From: Polysphondylium violaceum
Lineage: Eukaryota > Evosea > Eumycetozoa > Dictyosteliales > Dictyosteliaceae
Reading direction: 5' to 3'
Length of the DNA stretch: 43,369 nt
Assembly: GCA_000277445.1 (NCBI GenBank)
Contig: AJWJ01000160.1
Location: forward strand, 1 to 43,369
The translations under genes and the position numbers were made by a program. Below, in pieces: positions 34,501 to 43,369 of this stretch. Within the stretch, counting starts at the first letter, position 1. The number at the start of each line of letters is the position of its first letter. Below the pieces are notes generated by a model. It was not told where the DNA came from and ran no database searches. It saw nothing but the letters and a program-made list of their open reading frames with translations.

Positions 34501-35664
34501 CTAAATAAAAAAAACAAAAATTGCAACTAAGATCAGGATCAAAGAGTTTGGAGCCAAAGAGACAGAACTTGAATTTAATGGTTCAACTGTATCAATCATT
34601 TTAATCAACTCTACCAATCCATTTACAACTTTTACTGGGTTATCGGTTGGAATATGATGGGATGAAACTGTATCAATAAAATGTAAAGATTTTGTAGATA
34701 GTTGAGCAACTGCAGATTGTCGATCCATCCAAGGTTGACCATTTACAGATGCAGTTAAAACCACAATAGGGGTGTTTTTAAATGGGAACTGTTCTTTCTT
34801 TTGAAGTCCATCGATAATTTGTAAAAGTTTAAATGAGCTTTGGAACATGATGCCCAATTCTTGAGTAGCGGCATTTAAATATTTATTTGATGGATCTGAA
34901 AAAATATTTTGATTATTGGTTAAAGCAATTTTTGGTAAATTTGTAGAGTCAACATAGAATCCATGATTTGCGGGAACTCTACCTTCAAGACAATTTTTAT
35001 AAAATTCTTGATGGTTTTCAGTGTTATTTTTGATATAGGTTTTAAATGAAGTTACAATTCCACTCATACCATTAATCCATACTGGATCATTGTAAAATTC
35101 TTTATCAGTTCCATCGACACTATAGAGACCAACAACATCTTCTGGATAAGAAACATAGTATGATTGAATATTAATACCACCCCATGACCAACCAGTAAGA
35201 ATATATGGTGGTTGATAGTCCAAGATATTTAAAGAAGCTTTAAGACGACGGACAAAATCAAAAGAATCAATACCATATGGAGATAAATCTGAATAACCAT
35301 AGCCATATCTGTCATATAAAATGACAGTTTTAATATTTAAATCAGTCATTTTAGGAATTAGATTCAAAAGCACACTTCCCCAAGAACTAGAGAAAAATGG
35401 AAGACCAGCATCAAATAAAATTGTATGACCAGAAGTTATATTTGGATTATCATATGTTCTAATATGCATTTTAAGACCTTCATACATCACCAAATGACTC
35501 ACACCAAAGTCATCTTGATCAACTAAACCTGGTCTAGTGAAAATACTCTGGCCAGAACAAGAGTTTAATAAATTAATAAATAAAAATACAAGTAATGAAT
35601 ATCCAAAAATAGTATTATTATTATTACTATTTTTGTTGTTAAAAAATGTTGGAGTAACCATCAT
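34501..35664 (-). CDS. alpha/beta hydrolase, secreted or GPI-anchored
   Basis: Single exon, 387 residues. The nucleophile elbow is GWSWGG (Ser 160); the oxyanion region FDAGLPFFSSSWG comes before it (about 85-96) and the likely catalytic His is in SSHHIP (about residue 345). An Asp in the VLTASVNG-following strand region would complete the triad but I cannot fix it by eye. An internal hydrophobic stretch (residues 20-35, GYSLLVFLFINLL) after an Asn-rich start looks like a signal peptide. The C-terminus has a Ser-rich patch and then a hydrophobic tail with no charged end (SLILILVAIFVFFI), as in GPI-anchored proteins; a membrane anchor is the alternative. Substrate unknown. The second Met (residue 2) is an equal choice of start. 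Confidence 0.88.
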   Translation of the reverse strand: MMVTPTFFNNKNSNNNNTIFGYSLLVFLFINLLNSCSGQSIFTRPGLVDQDDFGVSHLVMYEGLKMHIRTYDNPNITSGHTILFDAGLPFFSSSWGSVLLNLIPKMTDLNIKTVILYDRYGYGYSDLSPYGIDSFDFVRRLKASLNILDYQPPYILTGWSWGGINIQSYYVSYPEDVVGLYSVDGTDKEFYNDPVWINGMSGIVTSFKTYIKNNTENHQEFYKNCLEGRVPANHGFYVDSTNLPKIALTNNQNIFSDPSNKYLNAATQELGIMFQSSFKLLQIIDGLQKKEQFPFKNTPIVVLTASVNGQPWMDRQSAVAQLSTKSLHFIDTVSSHHIPTDNPVKVVNGLVELIKMIDTVEPLNSSSVSLAPNSLILILVAIFVFFI

Positions 35665-36285
35665 GATTGAAATTTTAAATAAATAATATTAAAAAATAAA
35701 TAAATAAATAAATAAATAAAAAATAAAAAAAATAAAGTATTCAACAAAAAATACTTTTTATAAAGAGAGAGTAAAAATACAATAGATTGTTATAATTGTT
35801 GTTATAGTTTGTTGTTAATTTTAATTTGTTGTTGAAAAAAATAATTTCAAGTGTCATATTTATATTGAAAAAAAAAAACGCACAAATTAAGTGGGTGGTG
35901 ATCAAGAAATGGGATTATGGTAATTAGCATCGAGATTGATTGTACTATTAGTAAATTAATATGGGAGAGGAAGGAGAGATAAAAATAGTATATCTCCCCA
36001 CACAAGGGTGTGCCAAGATGAAAGTGTGTGTGAAAAAAGTAGTGCAGGGAATTGAAGTTGTTAGAAAAAAAAAAAAAGGAAAAATAAATACATTGTCGCT
36101 TTCTATCCACCAAAATAGCTTTTGTTTAAAAGCTTTAAAAGTAAATGTTCTACATCTAAAAAGGAAAAACACACAATATCAAAACATACTGTCCTCATTA
36201 AGATGTGGTGCATCATTTCAACTTTAAATAGAATTTTCAATTCTTTCCAATCTGGAAAGAGTATTATCAGCTGATACCATTCGCG

Positions 36286-36390
36286 ACTCACAACCACATT
36301 CACTCACTCGCACCACATCACCACACCACACCATCCACACACCTATCAAAAACACACTACATTCGCCCCCCTCCATTCACACACATACCT
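36286..36390. repeat. CA/CCA-rich tract
   Basis: Repeated CACA, ACCACA and CACTCA units, strongly strand-asymmetric (A and C on the plus strand, G and T on the minus). It lies about 620-730 nt upstream of the hydrolase start. CA-rich elements and GTGTG boxes are known GBF sites in Dictyostelium developmental promoters; the link here is inferred. Confidence 0.6.
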
Positions 36391-36608
36391 CTTTGATCTC
36401 CTCGATCACAAACATTAAATGTTAGGTGTGTGTTGGGGGTGTATGTGTTGAATAGACAAATTTAAATGAATATGATTAGCATGTGTGCATAAATCATTGT
36501 ATGTATGCTGTATGTTATTCAGTGAAAAAATGTGTTTCTCACTTTTTCATTTTTTTTTTCATTTTTCATTTTTTTTTATTTTTAGGGTTTGATCAAATCA
36601 GTGTGGCG

Positions 36609-36657
36609 CAAAATCTTGTAAATTAGTCGAGGAGGTGCTTTTAGAAAATTAAAATAG
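36609..36657 (+). repeat. dispersed repeat, copy A
   Basis: About 49 bp matching 37070-37118 with roughly ten differences; begins with an identical 16-mer, CAAAATCTTGTAAATT, and closes with TTTT(A)GAAAATTAAA. Both copies are preceded by a TTTAGGG-TTT-like stretch. Confidence 0.7.
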
Positions 36658-37069
36658 AATAGTATCTAAAAGGATATTTTTTTTTTAAATAGTGACAATT
36701 AAAGATTCAATGTTGTCCGATAAATGATATCTTTTTTAAAGTTTTTCGTTTAGAACCACAGAAAATTTTGAATAAACACATAGTGTGGTTTAGAATTAAA
36801 AAATTAAGATTATAACCTCTTATCTTATATATGATTAACAAAGATAAGTTTGATAAATTGAAAAATATATGGTACCTTTTCAATAGATATACACAGGTAT
36901 AAATAGGCGTAATGTTAATTATTGCCTCAAACACACCTCTCATGTTCCACTCTGATATCAACGAAATTCATTCCAACATTTCTATATGAAGGAAAAACAG
37001 CGTCCCCGAAATTCTTTCGAGGGTATTTTTTTCCTTGTTTAGGGATTTTAAGAAAAAAAAAGGCCCATC

Positions 37070-37118
37070 CAAAATCTTGTAAATTTGTTCAGGGGTGGGT
37101 TTTGAAAATTAAACATAC
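37070..37118 (+). repeat. dispersed repeat, copy B
   Basis: Partner of 36609-36657, same orientation, 461 bp away. It lies inside a segment (36942-37130) whose ends are complementary, see findings. Confidence 0.7.
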
Positions 37119-37313
37119 CTAATGGAACATAGCCTACAATCTTTGTGAACATGCACATGAAGATAATGGTTTGAAATTTAAATGAATACCAGTATCATGA
37201 AGTAAATATATTTTAAAATATTCTGATATATATTGAATAATTTTATTATTATCGTTATGTTGAGGTGTATGTATTTAGTATAGTACAATTGTTTTCTTTT
37301 CTTTTCAACATAT

Positions 37314-39141
37314 TTATATATGTTTTAAAATGGTTGTAGAATTTTCAAAAATAAATTTCGTGATTTCATTAACAACAATCATTTCTAATAAAGTTTTTGG
37401 AGTTTCTACTCTTGGTCTTAAAAATGAAGGACCAAAAACAATTGAGAGATTTGAATTATTCATCATATTATATTTTGAATTTTCTGCAATCTTGTTGAAA
37501 AATGGTAAAATAAGTTTTAATACTGCAATATGACTTGGAGGTAATGATTTAATAATTTCAATGATTGGCTGAATTTCTAAATTTTTAGTTTTACTTAATA
37601 AATTATCATATTGATCTATATTGTTATTATTATATAATTAGTAAAAAAGAAAAACAAATAAATAAAAAAACTATATTTACCAAAAGTTAGTAAAGGATCA
37701 GGTAATTCTCTAAAGAATAATTTAAATGCGCCAGCAAAGGCATGTAAGCTTGCAAGATTAAATTGAACATTATTTGGATTTGTATTAATTTGATTTTTAA
37801 TACTTTTAATTTCAATTGAATTACCGCAAATTCTAAAAATACCCTCTTCTTTGAGACCATTTTGTTCAAAAAATGAGACAAATTGAGATAAAATGGTTGG
37901 AATAGAATTTGTGCAAATGTCTTGACGAGTTTTTAATGATTCCAATGGTTGACCATAGATTGCATTTACACTTTGATCTGCTTCGTCTGGTGCATAAATA
38001 TATTTTAATCTAAGTAAAATATCACCACAAACTTTATCTTTGGAATTACGAGGGGCCAAAGGAAGCCACATAGTCATCTCTTCATTGGCAGTAAGACTGT
38101 GAAGAGGGATGAGAATCTTGCCCATGAAATCTGCAGTTTTGAATTTATCTTCGTCCCACACCAACAAGGAGAGGTAGCCATCATGTTTGGTGATATCAAA
38201 TGAAAAGTTTTCATTCCAAGTGGGATTTAAACTCTTGTATATGGTTTGAGTTCTAATTTGTTGCTGTTCTATCTTGGCTATAACAAAAGGATCTGAAAAT
38301 CCATTCAAATCAAAAGATGCTAGATTTCTAGCTTTGAGAATTGTTCCTTGAATTTGACCATTTACTTTAATCTTTGACTTTTTGATTGTCTCTGCACATT
38401 TGTCCAACGCCTCGACCCAAGCATCGCATTCCTGTGGGGTTGCAGTTGTGAATGTATACGATTCATTTGGACCCACCTTTAATTGAAAGAATGTTTCACC
38501 ACGTGAAATGATACTTGCTTCATCTAAAAATTTCAATCCCTTACATCTCTTGTCATTGACGGAAAAGTAATAAAGAATTCTATCATACTTTATGCTACAT
38601 AGTCTTTCTTTTTTAGTTCTCTTATTCTTATTTTTTGTCTTTGTCAATACACCAGAAATAGAGGAATCCTTGATAAAATCATACATAAAAGTGCTCGATT
38701 GTGAAAGATTATTTTCACTCTCAATAAATTTGTTCAAACTAAGGGATCTTTGAATTTTTGGTGTTGATGATATACATTCAAACAATTGTTTAATTTCTTG
38801 TAATGCTGTTGATGATGTAATTGAGAAATTACTTATAGGCAAATTTACATTATAAATTTCTTTTTTTATCTGTTGTATATGTTAAAATAGAAACATTAGT
38901 AATCATCCTAGTGTCTTGTCAATCTAATCTTTTTACAATCTAACAAACATACTTCAGATATTAATCTATTTATAGAGGTCTGGGAAACAGACACTTGAAA
39001 AATTTCGGTTGGCTGATCAACAGGGGTCGATGTCACTTCAATATCGACAACCTTGGTATTATTTGATCCAAATATCTTCTTTTTTGATGCAATCTCTTTG
39101 ATAGAAATAGCTCTCAGATAAATGATATTGTTGACTTCCAT
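37314..39141 (-). CDS. PH, C2 and RhoGAP domain protein
   Basis: Three exons, 39141-38953, 38869-37681 and 37615-37314 (introns 83 and 65 nt), giving 559 residues. A short N-terminal region is followed by a PH domain (about 133-224, closing with CDAWVEALDKC), a C2 domain (about 235-332, with Asp residues at LNGFSDPF and WDEDKF that suit Ca2+ binding) and a RhoGAP domain (about 369-559). The arginine-finger loop is EEGIFRICG (Arg near 409); FFRELPDPLLTF continues across the splice as DQYDNLL, and the end block NLSIVFGPSFLRP is intact. It should recruit to membranes in a Ca2+- or phosphoinositide-dependent way and inactivate Rho/Rac. Order PH-C2-GAP recalls RasGAPs such as SynGAP, but the catalytic domain is RhoGAP. 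Gac-family member; number not assigned. The last exon stops with TAA at 37314-37316. Confidence 0.88.
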
Positions 39142-39940
39142 TGTACCACCACTAACTACAATCAAATATATGTCAAAACAAAAATAAATATTTATTTTTG
39201 TATTTTTTTTTTTTTTGTATTTTTTATCAATTTTTTTTTTATTTTGGTGGGTGGCTTTCTGTTTCTCTGAAAATAATGCAAGTATGAAATTTATAACTTT
39301 GATTGGAAATTGAACATCATCATTGCGATATACAACAAACAATGAGCCAATACAAAATAATATCATAAGTTTATGATGATCAGAGTTTACCAATACTAAA
39401 GAATACTAAATTCTGCAAGACAAGATGACTAATGAAAAGTGGATAGATAGAAATCATTGCTTATAATATTTGATATATCTCTTTTTTTTTACTTTTTTTT
39501 ATTTTATTATATAATAAGGCACCAAACATATTGTGGAAAATTAAAAATTTATGTATTTTATGAGTTTACTATAGTCCACTTGAAAAATCAGAAATACCAA
39601 TAAAATAAAGAAATCAATAAAAAATAATTTTGATGAATATGAGATGTCTTATATTATAATTAATACTCCAATAATATATCTCTCTGTGATTCTATTCTCT
39701 TAATTCTTTTGGTAGGTAAACCATTGATTACTAAAATTTTAGTCCCAATTAGTTGGAGTAAATTGTCTCTAAAGAGGTTATAAACATAGTAAAATAATAA
39801 TTAATATGATTGTTTACATTATATATATATATCTCCGTGAATGGAAATTCCTCGTGGATATTTGTTGCTGTTTATTTATTGTTTTTTTTTTTTGTTTTTT
39901 GTTTTTTTTTCATTTTCACAAGTATATTGGATATTTGCAT
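39142..39940. other. intergenic with an orphan coding-like stretch
   Basis: Flank upstream of the PH-C2-RhoGAP gene and downstream of smkA. T/A runs lie at 39206-39240, 39480-39513 and 39880-39911. An open frame without a start codon (39660-39800, minus) reads like protein and is described as a finding. An AT dinucleotide run is at 39821-39832. Confidence 0.55.
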
Positions 39941-42900
39941 TTACGCATTTATCTTTGGAGGTTCTTTAGTCGATTTCATTTTTTTGAGAGTGTGACCATT
40001 ACTAGACCCAGATGACGAATCGCTATCTTCATCCATTGCACTATCTTCCTTGTTGTTATTATGATTTAGTTTCTTGTCTCCATTTTTATTGGTTCCATTC
40101 ATATCAACCTCTTGTTCTTCATTATTACTTGTTGTTGTAGAGTTGTCATCATCATCACCATACTTTCTTTTTGGTGTACCAATTTCGTTATTATTATTAA
40201 TACTATTATTATGATCCTTTCCGTTTTGATCTGGTTCTGATTGTTTTTCTTTTTCTTCAGTTTCTTTATGATTTATCTTGTTACTGCTACTACTGCTCAT
40301 GATATCCTGATCTTCTTCCTCTTCTTCATCTTCATCTTCATCCTCATAATCTACAATTTTAGATAATTTATTCCTATTATCGCCGCTGCTATTTAATTCA
40401 TCATTTATCTTTTCATTTGTTGTTGATACTTTTTCATCACCATTTGTTGGTTGATCTTGATCACCATCAGAATCATCAGAATCATCTCTATTAAAGTAGG
40501 CTTCTTCCTCTTCTTCTTCAATTTCCTTATCTGTTTTTTGATATTTACTATTGGGCAATGTTGTCGTTGTTGTAGTTGATTGATTAATACTATTGTTGTT
40601 GTTGTTATTATTATTTTGATTATTATTATTACAAGAAAGTTCAGGACTTTCATACCAACTAGCTATTGTATCATATTTTAAAATCAGTTGTTTTAATACA
40701 TCTGTATAGGTTATTGTTTCAAATATATCTCTATATTTCTCTACGAGATGAACAATCAACTCTTTGACATTTTCTCGAGTGATAAATTGAAACAACTCTA
40801 TGATTGCCGAATTTAGTAGATTGTACTTTGAAATATTCTCTTTAAACAACTCTATGATTGGTTGAAATAGATTCTCTTGAATAATGTGCCTATTGTAAAG
40901 ATCATCCTTCATGCTGATTAGACTTCTAAAGAAACGAATGGCACCCAATGCTAAATATCGTTCATTACTTTTAGAAAACTTGACAATTTTTTTCGATATA
41001 TTCTCTTCAATGATAAAATGTTTGATTCGATAACAATGATGTTTGATGCAATATATAACTAGCTCCATAACATTGTAAAGAACAAATGATCCTAAATTAC
41101 TACTTGGGTCACCTGGAATCACTGGTTCTCCTGTATAATCATCATTTAAGGGTGATACCAATAATGCCATTCCTTTATCATAAAAAACTTTAAAAAATTC
41201 ACTAGACTATAATGTTTGATTATTATGATGATGATTAATATATGATTACTACTATTACGCTACATTACTCCTATTATTTCCAATATAAATATAATAATAA
41301 CCTTTACCTCCATAGCATCTGCTTCTAAAAGTATTTTAATAATTTCTACTATTTGATTTTTAACTCCCAAATCTTTATCTTTGATAAAGAGTGTAATTAG
41401 TTGAGGCAAAAATTTACTATTATTACATGGTGTACAATACGATTTTAAAATTGAGGGATCGTGTTGTAAAATTGATAATATAATTTCAGTACTTGAAATT
41501 CTAGTCTGTACATTTTCATCATCCAATGTTGAAGATAGGGTCTTGAAAAGACCAAATGATGTCAAAATTAAAAAAAATGCTGTTTTACTTTGATGTTGTA
41601 GACTCTTGGCCAATGCACATAAATCTTGAAGGAATAAAAGTAATTCTTTTCTTTCATTTGAATTGGGTTGACTGTTTTCAATACTATTAAATCTGTATAG
41701 AGTGATAGAAATTGTAATGAATTAATAAACCTACTACCTATGGTTGTTGCTATTGCTGCTGATGCTGTTTCTGCTTACACATTTTGTAAAAAATCATTAT
41801 CATTTTGAATCTGTGAAATAATTTCAATATTGTTAAAGTAAATGATTGAATTTAGTGATGAAAATGTTACATCGTCCAATACTCTCGGAAGAACTACATC
41901 TTTAAGATACTGTATTCTAAATGTTTGGTGAATTGTATTTGTGAGATGAGTGCTTGGAAGTGGAACTACTTCTTTAAAAACAACATGATTATTTAGAAAC
42001 TCTCTATGTTTTATACGATTTGCTTCTGATATTTCTGGATCATCTATTTTAATTATTATTATTATTATTAAAATGTGTTGCTCTATATATCTATTTGTAT
42101 CAGAATAACAATCTAAAATACTTACACTCTAATGCACCCATTATTTTTACTAAAAATTCATCTGATAAAATGATATCAAATAGTGTTGTGTCATTGAATA
42201 AAACTAAATAATAATAGAATTATACCTGTTAATAATCATACCAACTTATAAAATAATCCTAATCCAATCATTATTATCATGTTTAAACACATACTAAGAT
42301 TTTTAAGAATATTAAATATATAAAATAAAGGTTGTTTATCACCTGATTTCTCCAACTCATCAAAAATCTCTAATAAATTTTTGATATAATCTTCTTTTAA
42401 AATAATATTTACTATTTTCTCTTTGTCAAATATTGATAATGATGACTCTAAATAATCTTGAATAGCTTGTAAATTTCCTATATTTAAAGGAGGCAATTCT
42501 TCTAAAAAATTTAAAATTTCAAAATTAGTTTTTCCATAATATATTTATAATATATGACAAAGATCATATGATAAATCATAATGATGACGACCGATAATGG
42601 CCAATCCATCCAGCCATCATTTAATATCATATCAAAGGATTACGTCAACAAAAAAAAAAAAAAAAAAAAGTTTTAAATTTTTTTTGGGCGCGCTTCAAGA
42701 AAATTACAAAGGGAGGAGTGAACATGCACCCTGCAGGGCGGTGCATAAATTGCAAATGATGTGATTTATAAATAACTTACGTTCATTACTCTTTTGAACC
42801 TGTAAAATGAGTTCCCAAATCTCTTGACATCCATCAGGATCCTGAAAACTGAGTGCTAAATCTAAATTTGCGTCTGGCTCTGTCCAAACAATGAGTGAAT

Positions 42901-43099
42901 CTTGTTGTTTTTGATAGATGTCTTCAAGAGACAATTTAGTTTCTAAAATGATAGAATTGTCATCCTCTGATTTAACTATCAATGCTAGTCCTGCCAATGA
43001 TTCTATATATGTACACGATACATGACCTGTTCCAATATCTTCCCATTTTCCATTGATATCCAATTGATATACCTTTACTCTTCTTCTTGCTGGTTCCAT
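39941..43099 (-). CDS. smkA: PP4 regulatory subunit 3 (SMEK family)
   Basis: Six exons, 43099-42781, 42501-42295, 42203-42126, 42043-41779, 41692-41308 and 41206-39941, frame kept throughout, 839 residues. The N-terminal PH/RanBD-like domain (about 1-106, MEPARRRVKVYQLD, GTGHVSCTYIE) is followed by the SMK-1 armadillo-type domain: LEYDPEISEANRIKHREFL, VVPLPSTHLTNTIHQTFRIQY, and in the last exon YCIKHHCYRIKHFI and KYNLLNSAIIELFQFI, all hallmarks of SMEK/falafel/Psy2 proteins. The tail is acidic, Asn/Ser-rich, with basic clusters (PKRKYGDDDD, LKKMKSTKEPPKINA) that could act as nuclear signals. The family targets the PP4 catalytic subunit; in Dictyostelium SmkA was found as a suppressor of MEK1 loss and affects polarity and gene expression. 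Exon 4 uses the GTAAGC donor after AATGT, since the donor two bases earlier breaks the frame. Intron 1 is unusually long (279 nt). Confidence 0.95.
42724..42746. repeat. hairpin in smkA intron 1
   Basis: ATGCACC pairs with GGTGCAT (7 bp) around a 9-base loop that itself contains CTGCAG. The segment is far richer in G/C than the rest of the intron and sits 35 nt from the 5' splice site. Confidence 0.6.
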
Positions 43100-43369
43100 T
43101 ATTTATTACTATTATACTATACTACTATGATGCTACTGTGTCGATTACTAATGCTCTGCGCGCGCTACTGCCTCTAACACAACTAGTAATATCAATATAA
43201 CCTAATCTAATCGAATGTATGTACAAGTGTGTGTGCAAGATGTAAACACAATTTCTTCTTTCTTTTTATCATACACGTGGGGGCTGCTGTGTTGTGTGTA
43301 TTGCTATTACTGCTGACTGAATGGCTGATGATATATGATTTTCCTTGATTTTTTAGAAAAAAAAAAAAA
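43100..43369. other. promoter flank of smkA
   Basis: Upstream of the smkA start codon. It has a short alternating GCGCGCGC at 43158-43165, GT-rich DNA (43227-43237, 43291-43300) and an A run at the window end. No other gene seen. Confidence 0.5.

Larger units (their letters stand above)
35665..37313. other. long intergenic region with CA-rich boxes, inverted repeats and a repeat pair
   Basis: About 1.65 kb between two minus-strand genes. From left: TAAA repeats (35696-35720) and A runs near the hydrolase start, inverted repeats at 36242-36276, a CA-rich stretch (36286-36390), T runs (36541-36583), copy A of a 49-bp repeat (36609-36657), a TATA-type octamer (36898-36905) and copy B of the repeat (37070-37118). 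No protein gene could be supported. The density of structure is higher than in other gaps of this window. Confidence 0.6.

Noticed and set aside
36922-37122. Plus-strand 66-codon frame between hydrolase and RhoGAP
   Set aside because: No ATG at its 5' end, crosses A runs (poly-Lys) and the repeat copy B; a structured RNA is the better hypothesis.
37330-37533. Plus-strand frame at the end of the PH-C2-RhoGAP gene
   Set aside because: Antisense of the last RhoGAP exon, which carries the NLSIVFGPSFLRP block.
1-43369. Transposons, virus-like elements and CRISPR arrays
   Set aside because: No transposase, reverse transcriptase, capsid or integrase-like frame, no long terminal repeats and no spaced direct-repeat array were seen on either strand.

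Overview
The window looks like nuclear DNA of a dictyostelid social amoeba. Intergenic DNA is rich in A/T with long homopolymer runs. Most introns are short (about 55-110 nt), AT-rich and GT(A/G)..AG. Proteins carry long Asn, Gln and Ser/Thr tracts, and the gene set fits (smkA, a Dopey-family gene, several RhoGAP/RhoGEF proteins with kinase-type domains). Exons are richer in G/C than I would expect for Dictyostelium discoideum, so a group 1-3 dictyostelid (Heterostelium, Cavenderia or Tieghemostelium-like) is my guess; the species is not resolved. Gene models were spliced by hand from GT/AG sites and frame continuity. No tRNA, rRNA, CRISPR array, transposon or virus-like element was found.

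Layout. 1-5975 (-): a SAM-domain / RS-rich / SNF2 ATPase of the ARIP4-ATRX type, 3' end outside the window. 6435-9891 (-): a protein-kinase-like, PH, RhoGAP protein. 10262-15650 (-): a 1750-residue secreted-type Cys-rich ectodomain with seven C-terminal membrane segments. 16338-19551 (-): a RhoGEF (DH)-PH-protein kinase. 20886-22519 (-): pdhA, the E1-alpha subunit of mitochondrial pyruvate dehydrogenase. 23036-23971 (-): an unrecognised, probably mitochondrial protein. 24939-31415 (+): a DOP1/Dopey membrane-traffic protein. 31854-32726 and 33336-34230 (+): a tandem pair of ependymin-like secreted proteins. 34501-35664 (-): a secreted or GPI-anchored alpha/beta hydrolase. 37314-39141 (-): a PH-C2-RhoGAP protein. 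39941-43099 (-): smkA, the PP4 regulatory subunit 3 (SMEK).

Functional picture. This is an ordinary eukaryotic gene neighbourhood, not an operon. Three genes act on Rho-family GTPases (two GAPs, one GEF), and two of these are fused to kinase-type domains, one of which looks catalytically dead. The most unusual items are the SAM-RS-SNF2 fusion with a repeated GL(V/I)PL motif and a SAP-like insert, the large Cys-rich seven-pass receptor-like protein, the ependymin-like pair, and several unexplained intergenic elements: a 20-bp perfect palindrome, a 49-bp repeat pair, a possible TATA-driven structured RNA, and an orphan coding-like stretch.
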